Source of the DNA: Antedon bifida
Taxonomy: Eukaryota > Echinodermata > Crinoidea > Comatulida > Antedonidae
Reading direction: 5' to 3'
Length of the DNA stretch: 64,000 bases
NCBI GenBank assembly: GCA_963402885.1
Contig: OY727096.1
Span: 28,191,820-28,255,819 of the forward strand
How positions within the stretch are numbered: position 1 is the stretch's first letter; every line of letters begins with the position of its first letter. Shown piece by piece: positions 51,301-62,060 of the stretch. A program made the position numbers and the translations under genes. The notes beneath the pieces were generated by a model that saw only the letters and a list, made by a program, of their open reading frames with translations, was not told the DNA's origin and searched no databases.

Positions 51301-53029
51301 CATATATTTAATATGGATGACAACTGTTAATATAGTACAAAGAAGATAGGTTGTTCGTGCATGGTCATATTTTAACCAGTAATCAAAAAACGCAATTTCC
51401 GTTTTGTATTTTGAATCTCTATAAATAACATTCAATATAAGCAAAACATTTGTTATAACATATTGAAATACAATGTAATTTTGCTAAATTGTATGCACAT
51501 ATGAACACACATAGCATTTGTCCAAAGTATGAATGAAAAGTCAATCTTGAGTATCAGCTATTTCAAATTCATATTTCATTCTTAGATTATGAGATGAGAA
51601 GAAGAAATCTCCTGATTAAACTGTATTTAAAATAACTGTTTCTTTTGCGAGGAAACAATTATGAACAACAAAAACTGGAACAAATTTAAATAGCATAGAC
51701 GTTCGAAAAGAATTTTCAAAAAGAAGATTGTTGTAATAATCATGAATATCATGAATAAATATTTTTTACTAAAAACAATAAATTATTTTACACAAACATT
51801 TTACTATAATAATACAGATTAATTTAAATTTAATTATATTAACATGTATCCTTTATTATTATGGCATAATTATATGCTTAAAAAATTAATTTAGAAAATA
51901 AAATATAATAAATAATAATTATTCATAATTAGATTACAAAAAGAAGCAGAATAAAGTTATATTAGAATTGTTATTGGCAAACATGCCGTTATTATTGATT
52001 TCACTAGATTTGAATGTTAGTTTTGTGCTGTTAGACATGTACACATGATTGATAAGTGTAATCGGAAAAGGTTGTGACGCTAAGTGGTCCAGATATTGGT
52101 GTCAAAGGTCAAATATCTATTTCTCAACCTTTACGGAGATGGCTACGACTGTCAGTTATTGCTGGAAATAGGCATTAAACCACATAAAGGAGCAAGCATT
52201 TAAAATAAATGTATTAGTTAAAATGGATTAAAATTTGCATATATCGTTGGAAGTTTCCTTCTCCATTGAAGGAGAAAAAGTGGACCCGGAGTATAATTCT
52301 TTACCTGAGAAAGGATGGGAAGGGGGGAGGGGTGACATCTCTCCACACCTGCCCACATTCCATAAAAATATGAAGACATTTGATACACAAACCGACAGAG
52401 TTAGTGAACAAAATTATAAAGGAGCAACATGCTAGTATTATTTTATGTACAGATTGCCTGATGATTTTATACAACACAATTAATGTTTGTAAATGTGCTA
52501 ACATAATCAGTTAATGTTAAAATCACTGATGCATGATGACTTAATGTGTAATTAAAGCTAATAGACTTCGATCATGATGTGAACGTTACTTTATTCATTA
52601 ACGTGCACAAAAATTTTACATTATTTTCTTATGTCTATGTCCAATCTATCGGTTTCTAGCAGCTTGTTTTTTTAGAAAATTAGTGAATGCATTATGTTTG
52701 TTTCTATCAATGGATAACGGATTTGTATTTATATACTTTATACAGCAAATGTCTCAAAACGCAGTGGACCAGATGTTACACATACTGTATAACATGTTCC
52801 CTAAAGGGTCCCTTTGTGTCCAGTGTTGTCATAAAACAGAAGCAGATGGACCAGTAACCTCCTACTCTTCCAAAAATGCAGTTGAGATTGAACGATGATA
52901 TTGAGAAATGAGCTGGTAAATTGTGATTTAAAATATAATGTATGAAACTATATTATATTAGACTTTAGAAGGAAAAAAAAATTAGAAATTATGGGTTATG
53001 AAAAAAGTATTTATTTATTGGTCATCACT

Positions 53030-53092
53030 TTTTTATCAGTGGCACACATTGTCGTTAGTGGTGCAACAAAAATAAAACAATAAAACAAATGA
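53030..53092 (-). mobile_element. LINE 3'-tail-like relic
   Basis: Minus strand 'tttttgttgcaccactaacg' and 'ctgataaaaaagtgatgacc' followed by AATAAATAAAT, the usual end of a truncated LINE. Similar minus-strand tails: 55855-55915 (GCACTTCATATTTGC then 'aaataaagatatcaataata') and a weak one near 61310-61330. Confidence 0.4.
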
Positions 53093-53225
53093 CTAAAATA
53101 ATGAAAAGAAAAAACAAAACAAAAGCAACAGAAAAAAAAAATAATATAAACTATAAACCATGGAGTATAGCTTCATGTAAGCACAACATGTGTGCAAATC
53201 AAGCACAAACATTACAATATGCAAA

Positions 53226-53540
53226 AGAAAAATAAAATGGTAGCAGTACAGTATATCTAAAGGTTTTCTTAAATAATAATAACAGTCGATTCGGAAATAT
53301 TGTATAGTTTGGAGAGAGATTATTTTCACAGATATGGAAATATAAAATAATGTTCTGTAATCTTTAGACTAGAGTAAGAAAAGAAAAATAAAATGGTAGT
53401 GGTATAGTATATCTAAACGTTTTCTTAAATAATAATAAAAGTCGGTTACTGAGAGGTTCGGAAATATTGTATGGGGTGGGGAGAGAGTATTGTCACAGAT
53501 GTGGAAATATAATAGAATGTTCATGTAATCTTTAGAGTAA
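53226..53540 (+). repeat. tandem duplication of a 155-bp unit
   Basis: The block from 'aaaataaaatggtagcagta' (53229) recurs as 'aaaataaaatggtagtggta' (53384). The whole unit through 'tgtaatctttaga' is repeated, with a small insertion ('ttactgagaggttcgg') in the second copy. Minus-strand frames 53093-53329 and 53369-53557 share sequence because of this duplication and are not genes. Confidence 0.85.
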
Positions 53541-54084
53541 GTAATATTTAAAGCCATATGATGAATGAAAATGAATACATTTCAAAAATAGATATTGTAG
53601 TAATTTTTAAAAAAATGTGATGACTTTAATGCATCATTTAGTAGATTTAATTCAGACACTTCGCTTTGAACGTGAATGGATGACTGAGGGCGACATATCA
53701 GACCTGATGTAATCAATAAAAAATATCACACCTCATTTATAGCTATTTGAAACACATTCACATAATGCTGCTGAGAATAATGTATTAGTAATTATAATAA
53801 ATTGACCTATTAGTCCCAACTGTATATAGTGCATCATGATGCAATACAAAACACTATAATAAATTAAAATGATAAATTTAAGTAATTTGATATAATAAAT
53901 ATATAGCATTTTTCTGTATATAATACAGAAAAATGATAATATGCATAAAAAAACAGTTTTTTACCATTTAAAAGAAAATTTATGTTACCATGTACTTAAC
54001 GTCTTTAGAATTTAAAATGACATCAATTTAAAACAAAAATATACAATAGAATGATATACTTTAGCTTGTTAAGGATAGCTTTTT

Positions 54085-54165
54085 TAACAAGATCAAACAG
54101 GATTTGGACACAAGACCTTGAGATATTTAGGCAAGCATTAACCACCAAGCCACAACACCATTTTA
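54085..54165 (-). mobile_element. tRNA-like SINE relic
   Basis: The A box TGGCTTGGTGGTTAATGC (54135-54152) and the B-box-like GGTCTTGTGTCCAAATCC (54100-54117) are on the minus strand at tRNA spacing. The head resembles the relic at 7651-7671. It lacks a foldable anticodon arm and 3' acceptor, so it is not a tRNA gene. Confidence 0.5.
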
Positions 54166-54777
54166 TAAGTTAAACATAGCATAGATTGCTTTCATCCTAT
54201 ACCACAGAAACAATATTCTCTAATTGGATATAATTGGAAAACAAAAATTATTAAATTTATTCATTATGAGATAAAATTAATTAACATTTTGGAATACAAG
54301 ATATTAAATTACTATATAATAATTATTTAATATATAAATAATAATTAATATAACAGAATTAATTTTGTTTGGCCAATTTATTCTCTAGGAAAAAGAATTA
54401 ATGTCTTCAAAATTATATTTATTTTAAAATAGTTATTTTTCAAAATACACAAAAAAAATATAATCATGGTATTTCAATAGAATATAATTCTGCTACAATT
54501 TATTATTCAAAATTAAAAAAAAAAGAATGTTATGTTTTAATAGAATATAATTCTTCTACTAAAAATAGCAGTTGAATAAACACAAATTATATAAAAATAT
54601 CAAAAAAAGAGCAAGATGTATTAGAAAAATGACAAGAAAGATTTTGTTCTTCAATCGTAAAAGCTAAAACCATTTCAAAGCAACACAAGATAACAGCTGA
54701 ATAGAATTAAATCTTCAATAGAAATGAGAATTTTGACTTGCTGTACAAAAGCATTAGGTTATATTAAAATTGCACTT

Positions 54778-54960
54778 CAAACGCTGTTCAACGCCGAGAT
54801 GTTTTCAACAACGAAAGAATCTGAGGTCGTTAATATAATCCATCATGCACGGCGCCCCAGTCAACGATAGAATGCAACTTGGTGGTTGTTATTTAAACCC
54901 CACGCTGACGCGATCCATATTGTCTCATTAACCACTGATATCATTATCTCATTAATCATT
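54778..54960. promoter_or_regulatory. CpG-containing patch with a TATA-like word
   Basis: Within the AT-rich intron this 180-bp stretch has several CpGs ('catgcacggcgccccagtca', 'cacgctgacgcgatcc') and TATTTAAACC at 54890-54899. It lies about 1.9 kb 3' (on the gene strand) of exon C. It could be an enhancer or an internal promoter; no ORF or first exon follows clearly on either strand. Confidence 0.3.
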
Positions 54961-55330
54961 CAGTATTTAGAATGTTAAAATTCAGAGTTAGCAACAAATG
55001 TATTAAGGATACTGCATATTACTAAATGAATATCCAATAGTTGAATCGTAATAAATCTAAGGACATTTTTTTGACTTTTAATGTTCATCATTAAAACATA
55101 TTATAAAATAAATCTAAACAATGAAAAAAAAAAATTAATAATAATAATAATAATATACAAATATTATACATTTCAAATAAAAATCATCATACTGTACATA
55201 ATGCTTTAAAACAAAATTTAATTCAAAGTCACAGACATTTTAAATAAAGAATAATATTTTGTACAGTTAAGCAATGAAAACTTTATAATTACATTAAAAA
55301 CAAATTATTATCAATAAACTTAAAGATATA

Positions 55331-55606
55331 CAGTATTGTCCTAGAAAAACATGAAAAAGGAAATTCAGACTTTGAAAAGGTCATTTTGCAGTTTGTAATA
55401 AAGTAACGTTCACTTCCAAAGAAAAACAAATGTTTCACTAAAATAATAAAAAGACAAGATAAATGGTCAATTTAACCAAAAACCATTGTCTGACAGACAA
55501 TTTGACTATTTTTTATGGCAATTTTTTAGTCAAAATGAATAACTATTATGTGACATTAAAATCTCAAATTCAACAAAAAATTGAAGAAAAAAATATTTTT
55601 CAGAAA
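55331..55606 (+). repeat. dispersed repeat family R1, copy 2
   Basis: Contains the R1 blocks 'gtattgtcctagaaaaacat', 'ggtcattttgcagt', 'ttaaccaaaaaccattgtct', 'caatttgactatttttt' and 'gtgacattaaaatctc'. It carries the short palindrome ATTGTCTGACAGACAAT, which is less perfect in copy 3 and missing from copy 1. Confidence 0.7.
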
Positions 55607-55972
55607 GAAATTTCCAATTTGAAAGGTTAATGTAAATTTCTAATCTATTATAAAAGAATGATTATGGAAATTAATTATTATAAAAAGCACTGATTAATTC
55701 ATTAATACACTTTGGTCGAGGGGAAAATATTAATTTATCATTGTACTTTAATAAACTACTTAATACACCATGTGATTGCAAACTATTTAATTATTTACAG
55801 GTATGATGAAAATTTATAATTAATGGTGCATGAAAGAGCTTTTAAAAATGATTATTATTGATATCTTTATTTGCACAAAATGCAAATATGAAGTGCGAAA
55901 TTTAATAGGGTTGGAACTTAGAGGTTCTATAGTTTTCACAAACAATCTGCATCTACAATATAAACGTATATG

Positions 55973-56065
55973 CGCAATTCTGAGATAGGCAGACACACTG
56001 CGAAATCTGTTATTGTAATAACCATTGTGAATACGTACCCTGTTTCAGCTATATTCCACAAAACA
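55973..56065 (+). repeat. dispersed repeat R2, copy 2
   Basis: Partner of 38121-38213: 'caattctgagataggcagac', AATACGT, 'cagctatattccacaaaa'. Same orientation and same length within a few bases. Confidence 0.6.
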
Positions 56066-56679
56066 TAGATTTAATAATAATTGTGGCGGAATCCTACAAT
56101 ATTTTTGTATTTTTGGTTACTAAAAATTGAAAGGTTTTCAATCGCAATTTTTCAACCTCGTCAGTAAGTTGTAACACAAGCATACTTTAACCAAAATGGA
56201 TTCGCTTCATAGTCCCTTCCAGATTCACTGAAGTAACTTTGTATGGTTACCACTATGTTAGGCCTATGCTATTTATAACATTATTGTTTGCATAGGTTAG
56301 TTATTTACCATTAATAGACATAATTACAAATTATAACATGATAAATTACGCATAATTTATAGGGTAGATAAAAAAAACGATTACCATATTCAGGCCTATG
56401 CTATTCATAACATTATTAGTAGAGTGTGGTTCAAGGTTATGGTAATGATGGTACCATTTTTTGCGCAAAATGAAACAAAATGGGTTTATAAGAACTCACG
56501 TGAACCAAACATCTCAAGATACACGTGATCGGAATGAAAAACTATTCGCTCTTGTAGTGGGAAATAAGAAAATGGTAACACGATTTGTTGACTTGTTTAA
56601 AATAAGGCTCAAGTTAAACTGATGTATTATTAGCTATTCCGAGAGTCATACGTGCACGCCCTCTAGAATTTTAACTTAC

Positions 56680-56763
56680 CTTATATCTGTAAATGCATCC
56701 TCTGGTAGATTCAACATATTGCTAAGTTGTTCAACAACCCTTTCTCCATCGTGTTCTGCTAAA
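56680..56763 (-). CDS. PTPRN-like: IA-2-like exon C: first helix and second strand of the mature ectodomain
   Basis: The acceptor is 'ttcatatctacag' and the donor ATAAG|GTAAGTT, close to consensus. It encodes T(split)-LAEHDGERVVEQLSNMLNLP then EDAFTDI and the first two bases of Arg. The pattern of an amphipathic helix (GERVVEQLSNML), a short turn (NLPEDAF) and a strand start (TDIR) fits the helix 1 / strand 2 part of the IA-2 mature ectodomain, where vertebrate proteins have a similar helix followed by a 'F-x-x-I-x-V' strand. Exon length 84 bp (1+81+2). Confidence 0.94.
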
Positions 56764-57889
56764 CTGTAGATATGAATAGAAAAATAGAATTTACTATTGA
56801 TTAAAAAATTGCTTTAAAAAATGCATAATTAAATTTTATAATTCTATAAAAATTAATAATTATATAAAATAAATGAAAAATTTAAAAATATAATAAAAAG
56901 TTATTTTTTTCTTTTCCATAAATAGTACATAATTACAAAAATTATTAAAATTATCAATGTCACGTAATTGATACTCTAGGCTAGATAAAAAAAACAAATT
57001 TGTTAAAATTGCTAACAGGAACATAAAGTGTATCACAAGAAAAAGCAGATTTGAGGTATTTCTGAGTGCATCTGCCAAGAGCGAGTGTCTCTCTTCTTGG
57101 TAAACATTATTAACGTTTTATAATCTAAAGAAATGATACCACAAGTATCGTATTTAAGATAATTTAGAAGAAAGCTTTTTGTCTATTTGTTCACCTCCTC
57201 TGACTGTTTAATCATTACATTGCCTTACATTACTAAAGCTATTAAAAGTTATTTTTACTTTTTAAAATGTAAATTATCATGTTTGAGTCTGAGACAAGCT
57301 ACAGTAGCATTTAGCTATGGACCTTTAGTTTATGTACTCAAGTCGATATTATGATGAAATTCCTATCATTTTTAATATAATACATAATATAATAAGATAT
57401 GGTATTACTCTAAATGAAGTATTTGTAGAATTCCATGCAATTGTATTAATTTACTAGGTGAAGAATTTGACATACAAAAATGTACAGATAGAAATTCCAT
57501 TCTTTATATGTTTTTGATAGATCATGGATCATAAATCCTAGTCAGTCGTTCTGTTGATTTTTTTTTACAGACTTTGGTATTTTACCTTTGGCTAAAATTA
57601 AGAATGATTATAAAATATTAATAATTTGAATTCCTGCATAGAAATAAACTCTGATTTTCAATACATTAACATTTGGACATCTTTAATTAGTGTAGTACTT
57701 TGTATTTTGTAAAACTCATTTGGATACAAAAGAGCAAATATGTTACTGATTATAGTACTCGGTATCATTGTTTATTTTACTGAACTTTGATTCTCTGCAT
57801 AATTAAAAATATCTAAATATAGAGGGCGACATTGATGTTGACAAATTGAAAGATTCTTGGATGCTGTTTGGAAGAAGTAAAAAAAGGAA

Positions 57890-58680
57890 TACCAAAGATT
57901 TCATCTAGAGGGCTTCTGGAAATGGGAAATAGCCAAAAGATGATCAATGGAAACCTGCTGATAATGGATTTGTCTTACAAGCAGAGAAAGAAGATGCAGT
58001 GCAGGGAGAGATGAAAGAAAAATGTTTCATGTGGTGACTTCTGGAAAAGGAAAGTTGAAAGAAGATCAAGGATGGATCTAATGTATTGCTAGACAAGAGG
58101 ACGAAAGGGGAGGTTATTGAATATTATGGGAAGAATATATGAGATAGAGTAATGAGTATAAGTAAAGAAAGTTTGTAATGGATAATATAAAGTAGGAAAA
58201 GGAGGAAGGAGGAAACAAAGAGAATTGGAAAGAGATGGAAGCAGTAATTGGTTTGGTGAAAAAGGAAAATAATGACCAGAGACCAAGAGTTCAGAGAGAA
58301 ATTTCTTCTTCTGAAAAAGGAAAATATCTGAAGATATTTATTTGCTACATAATATATATTGAATGTTATAAAAGTTGTTAGAAACCTGCTGAAGATGAAT
58401 TTGTAGAAGTAAAAAAGAGGAGTTCAGAATCTAGAAAGAAATGCAAATGATGACTTCTGAAATTAATTAAATTTTAAATAAACTTTCAGAAATTAATGGA
58501 TAGATGGATTTCTTAGACAAAAGTAAAAAACAAAAAAAGAAAGTTAAAGATGTGAGTGAAAAGAACTAATATAGAAAAAATGAAATACATTATTTGATAT
58601 GGTGACCCTGAAAATGGAAAATGGCTATGAGAAGAAGATTATATAAATTACAAGACTTTCCAGAGAAAATAGCAATTTAT
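57890..58680 (+). repeat. decayed purine-rich minisatellite, unit about 150 bp
   Basis: Recurrent ordered words: 'gacttctggaaa', 'agaagatcaa', 'aaacctgctgataatggatt' or 'aaacctgctgaagatgaatt', 'agaagtaaaaaa'. They appear at roughly 150-bp intervals through the region. The strand is strongly A/G-rich. Plus-strand reading is broken by stops in all frames, so this is not coding. Confidence 0.55.
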
Positions 58681-59164
58681 ATCTTATCAACAAAATCTCA
58701 TAATCAGAGATTTTTAAATTGAAAACACATTTCGTGTAGTGGCAAGCATTCATGGCTTACACGGAGCTTACAGAATTCGAAATCTATGCATCACAAATTG
58801 CTAATTTCAATTAAATCGTTTCATAATATTTCATGTTATGAGGTTTACATGTAGAATTATAATCCGGTAATTTTTCCATTTACAAAACATCTGCTCACTC
58901 AAAATTATTTCTGTTTTTTTTCTGTCTGAGTGAAATCAATACAGTTCAATCATTGTACAATTTTGAATATTATATTGTTCTTTATTAGTTTACATTAGAA
59001 ACTTGGAAAAATTAAAAATCAGATGACTTTAAAATATAAAGCATGCCCCAAACCATTGAGGGCACTAACATTTTCAACAATTACATCCAGACACAAGAGG
59101 GCGATATTTAATATTGGATATCAGCAACTATCTGTACTTTTTCTCAATTTTTTAATGAATTCTA

Positions 59165-59345
59165 ATCATTTTAAATATATTTTATATTTTAACATTTTAC
59201 CTTAATTTAATTTTTTTTTTTTTTTATTGTATAGTGTTTTAGCTATTTATTGAATATATTTCATTGTATTTTTATTGTTTTAATTATGACAGTGAATTTC
59301 AATTTCTGTTTAAGTGGACCAATAAAATTTCTTGAATCTAAACAA
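59165..59345 (+). mobile_element. LINE 3'-tail-like relic
   Basis: T-rich stretch, then 'atttcaatttctgtttaagt' and GGACCAATAAAATTTCTTGAAT, a frequent layout at the 3' ends of CR1/RTE-like elements ('gggaccaataaagttctttg'). No coding part is present. Confidence 0.4.
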
Positions 59346-59518
59346 TGTAATATAATAGTATATTCAGGAACTTTCCAAAACATGGCATGATGTACATTGT
59401 TGAAAATTGCCAACAAGTTCTAGTAGTAGAGCCTGACTATATACATAATCCTATCACATTCAACAAATCTGTACCACAAAAATAGCATACCAATACAAAA
59501 TGTAGATGGTAAACTTAC

Positions 59519-59642
59519 GTCTCGTTTGTTATGATGAATACTCTGTTTTTAAGTCTTTCATTTTTCTTGGCAGGTCTTGACGATGTAACTGCCACTTTTA
59601 CAGTAGTCTCTGTGTCTGGATTGTTGTGGTCATTAAATAAAT
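59519..59642 (-). CDS. PTPRN-like: IA-2-like exon B: processing site and first strand of the mature ectodomain
   Basis: The acceptor is 'ttttttcag' and the donor GAGAC|GTAAGT. After the split Asp codon it reads LFNDHNNPDTETTVKVAVTS, then SRPAKKNERLKNRVFIITNE, and ends with AC of a Thr codon. PAKK is a dibasic site placed just before the ectodomain, where vertebrate IA-2 is cut by prohormone convertases in the granule. RVFIITNE matches the first beta strand (human IA-2 has YIVTDQ here). N-E-T, completed by the next exon, is a possible N-glycosylation sequon. The two other frames of this 124 bp exon contain stops, supporting the frame. Confidence 0.9.
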
Positions 59643-60137
59643 CTGAAAAAAACACAATAACAACAAAGACTCTTTTTTAATTCTTACTATATCATTAGCT
59701 TAGATTATACCTATAAATTTTACAAGCCTATAAATAAAATGTTGCTAAAAAACAAAACAAACTTACATCAAAATATGTTTGGAATGTCAATGATCTTAAC
59801 AATAGTGTTATGAGCCATACTGGTATAATCTGAAACAGTTTTTACTACACCCTTAGGATGACTTAAACCCCTTTTCACAACATAAACAATTTTTCAATTT
59901 CAAACATTTGTTTTCTTTAGATTCATTAAAACAAGTGACAAAAAAATGAATGATGAGTTTTTCTTTTAGAATAACGAATTAAAAGTGGACTTAAGACTTA
60001 AGTCTTTTGTCAGGTAATCCTGACAAAAAACCACAAAAATAAAAAATAAAGAAAATTGTGTGTATAAATAAAATAATGAGTACAAACAGCAGTTATGTGA
60101 TGTAAATCAACAAGGGAGCCCTTCATATGATACATAC
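59643..60137 (-). other. 495-bp intron between exons B and A
   Basis: The donor CAGG|GTATGT and the acceptor 'ttttttcag' fit. The intron is AT-rich with no repeat or ORF of note. Confidence 0.85.
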
Positions 60138-60215
60138 CCTGTTCTTTTTTTTCCATGTTAACGTCCAAAGGTATTTCATTGTCTGGTTTTACCACTTCTT
60201 CAAATGAATTACTCT
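60138..60215 (-). CDS. PTPRN-like: IA-2-like exon A: acidic linker before the mature ectodomain
   Basis: First recognised exon of the gene. The acceptor is 'tttttcataatatag' (AG at 60217-60216) and the donor is CAGG|GTATGT. Reading frame: two bases of a Glu codon, then SNSFEEVVKPDNEIPLDVNM followed by EKKEQ, then G which pairs with AT of the next exon to make Asp. The stretch is acidic and hydrophilic, as expected for the poorly conserved luminal linker of IA-2 between the RESP18-like region and the mature ectodomain. Family assignment of this exon rests only on correct phase and position, because the linker is not conserved. The upstream exon was not found. A dispersed repeat copy starts at 60267, only 51 bp beyond the acceptor. 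Confidence 0.72.
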
Positions 60216-60266
60216 CTATATTATGAAAAAAAATATTCATTATGACATCATCATAATCATAAACAT

Positions 60267-60537
60267 GTACTGTATTGTCCTCAAAAAACATGAAAAATGA
60301 AGATTAATCAAATCAGATTTTGAATAGGCCATTTTGTACTTTAGTTTTAAATGATTAAATTCAACCAAAACCCATTGGCTGGCAGTCAATTTGGCTATTT
60401 TTTGCTATTAGTATAAATTAGTTTTTTTTCAGTTAATAATTTTTGTATCGATCTAATTTTTGGTCAATTGAATAACTATTATGGAACATCAAAATGGCAT
60501 ATTCAACAAAAAATGTGGATCAAATTTTTTTTCAGGG
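60267..60537 (+). repeat. dispersed repeat family R1, copy 3
   Basis: Blocks 'gtattgtcctcaaaaaacat', 'aggccattttgtact', 'ttcaaccaaaacccattggc', 'tggcagtcaatttggctatt', 'tttttggtcaattgaataac' and 'catcaaaatggcatattcaa' match copies 1 and 2. It ends 51 bp from the acceptor of exon A and probably lies between that acceptor and more distant intron signals. A short piece (ATTGGCTGGCAGCCAATTTA) recurs at 61204-61223. Confidence 0.7.
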
Positions 60538-61414
60538 GTACAATATATCTTTTAACGTTTAATAGTTTTTAATTTGTATCATACTATGTATATACTGTTT
60601 AATGATGACCTACAGTATTTATACGCCCCAATGCAATCTATTGACCCGTCGATATCTTTAAGCGAAAACTCTCTGTCATGTCAATATATCATTTACTTGT
60701 GTGCTAAATGGTAATGATTTAATGTTACATAAATCTACAACACGATTTAACTACAGAAATAAAACATATGCTGAAATAATCGGATGTGGATGAATCAATA
60801 TTATCAATATGTCATCAATTTATTAAATATTTAGCCTACTATGTGAAAAGATAAATATGAGAAAATCATTCAGAATTTATATTTTTAATATATAATTCTT
60901 ATTCGTATTCTTTTTTATGAAAACATATAATATCTTACTATTTATGTTGACCATTAGCTTCAATCGAAAATTGTCAGATTTTTATTTAGACAATTTCATG
61001 TTATGTTATGTGTTATGTCTTGTTAAAGAAAGCTACTACTGTACCAAAACTAAAATAATATTCATACATTCTTTAAATTTACAAAAGTCGTTTACATTTA
61101 CTTATATTATAGTAGCTAATTATCATTAAGAAATGAAAACAATAATATGTAAATCCACTGATTTATAGTCAGATTAGTGTAAAAAAAATATATAAAACCT
61201 CACATTGGCTGGCAGCCAATTTAGATTTTCATCTTAAATGTGGTGATATCTTTAAATTTAGCAAGAAACAGCCACAAATCTATTTAAGTATTTGATTTCG
61301 TTGATTCAGAATCTTTATTATATTTGGCCCGTAGTCTTATGTAGTCGACTTCTAGGAAATTAGTCAGTCATGACATCACTATTATTAACAGTACAAATGT
61401 CAAATGCATTAGAG

Positions 61415-61515
61415 ATGATGGAGTGATTTCCATGGCAACGAAATCATTATGCACGACAAACAGCTCGCTAAAAAGCATGCATGTTGAGTTGAATGGGATT
61501 CATTCAACACGATCC
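61415..61515. promoter_or_regulatory. X-box patch
   Basis: Minus strand GTTGCCATGGAAAT (61426-61439) is one base from the RFX X-box consensus. It is followed by 'aaatcattatgcacgac', 'gcatgcatg' and the inverted repeat TTGAATG/CATTCAA. X-boxes mark genes of ciliated sensory and neuroendocrine cells, a plausible setting for IA-2. The role is inferred. Confidence 0.3.
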
Positions 61516-61914
61516 ATTTGACAAAATGCATTAGTAGAGATGTAATAAAAATCTTGCTACCATTATTAATATTATAGTAGAATAAACGTTATATCAAATA
61601 TATTTTAAAGTAAATAAGTAATTTTTAACAGTGTTGAATTCATTGATCGCTTAAATAATATAATTTAATATATAATATATCTTTATTATATTTACAGTAT
61701 AATTACTGTGTAATACATTGTGCTAAAATAGATATTTTTCAAAATTATTATTATTACATCAAAGATAATATAAAACTGGTTTCTTTTATTTAGTGAATTT
61801 AACCGCTTCGTGAATTAATATACCGAAAGTTGAGGGCGTATCAATTTGATTTCTTGTGTGTGCATACAATTTTGAGCTAGCGCTGTTCTACTCTACCACA
61901 CCGAGGGTGCTAGA

Positions 61915-62060
61915 GTCCTATCCAATAGGACAATGCCATGAAAACCCAAGTGGTCTAATGGTTAAGATATCTGCATATCAAGCTGCAGTTTCAGATTTTG
62001 AATCTCGTTCTATTTTTGATCATTCTCACAGATTTCATCATCATCATTTTAAAATTAATA
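61915..62060 (+). mobile_element. tRNA-like SINE relic with preceding palindrome
   Basis: The A box TGGTCTAATGGTTAAGA (61951-61967) is very like that of tRNA-Glu/Asp-type genes (TGGTNTAGTGGTTAGNA), and the B box GATTTTGAATCTCG is at 61993-62006. A tail with CATCATCATTTT follows. Just before lies the perfect inverted repeat GTCCTAT/ATAGGAC (61915-61931). No cloverleaf can be completed, so it is a relic. Confidence 0.55.

Larger units (their letters stand above)
44438..56679 (-). other. 12.2-kb intron between exons D and C
   Basis: The donor ATAAG|GTAAGT and the acceptor 'cattatttcag' fit. It contains a 19-base A run (about 44500-44518), a MITE relic, two CpG-containing patches, the large minisatellite at 47590-48440, three tRNA-derived relics, a 155-bp duplication and copies of R1 and R2, all listed separately. 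The stretches 44880-46300, 48450-51000 and 51320-53030 are otherwise AT-rich with nothing recognised; 49275-49385 is GC-richer and may be a repeat fragment. Confidence 0.8.
56764..59518 (-). other. 2.8-kb intron between exons C and B
   Basis: The donor GAGAC|GTAAGT and the acceptor 'ttcatatctacag' fit. The intron holds a decayed purine-rich repeat array (57890-58680) and a LINE-tail-like end (59165-59345). The remaining part, 56764-57890, is AT-rich with nothing recognised. Confidence 0.85.
29585..60215 (-). other. PTPRN-like: IA-2/phogrin-like gene locus, partial
   Basis: Five minus-strand exons join without a stop into one reading frame of about 144 residues. Exon lengths are 78, 124, 84, 77 and 68 bp; introns are 495, 2755, 12242 and 14708 bp. 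Every junction has GT donor and AG acceptor and the phases match. The product resembles the luminal mature ectodomain of IA-2 (PTPRN) and phogrin (PTPRN2), type I membrane proteins of dense-core vesicles with a catalytically dead PTP domain, involved in granule number and hormone/neuropeptide secretion. Order seen: acidic linker, dibasic site, then a beta-alpha-beta-beta-alpha-beta pattern typical of the SEA/ferredoxin-like ectodomain. Missing from the window: start codon, signal peptide, RESP18-like region, transmembrane helix, PTP domain. Invertebrates usually have one gene for both vertebrate paralogues, so I do not choose between them. Confidence 0.88.

Noticed and set aside
52756-52899. 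Plus frame after a TTATACAG acceptor (QMSQNAVDQMLHILYNMFPK and on)
   Set aside because: No second exon, no recognised family, and several nearby repeats.
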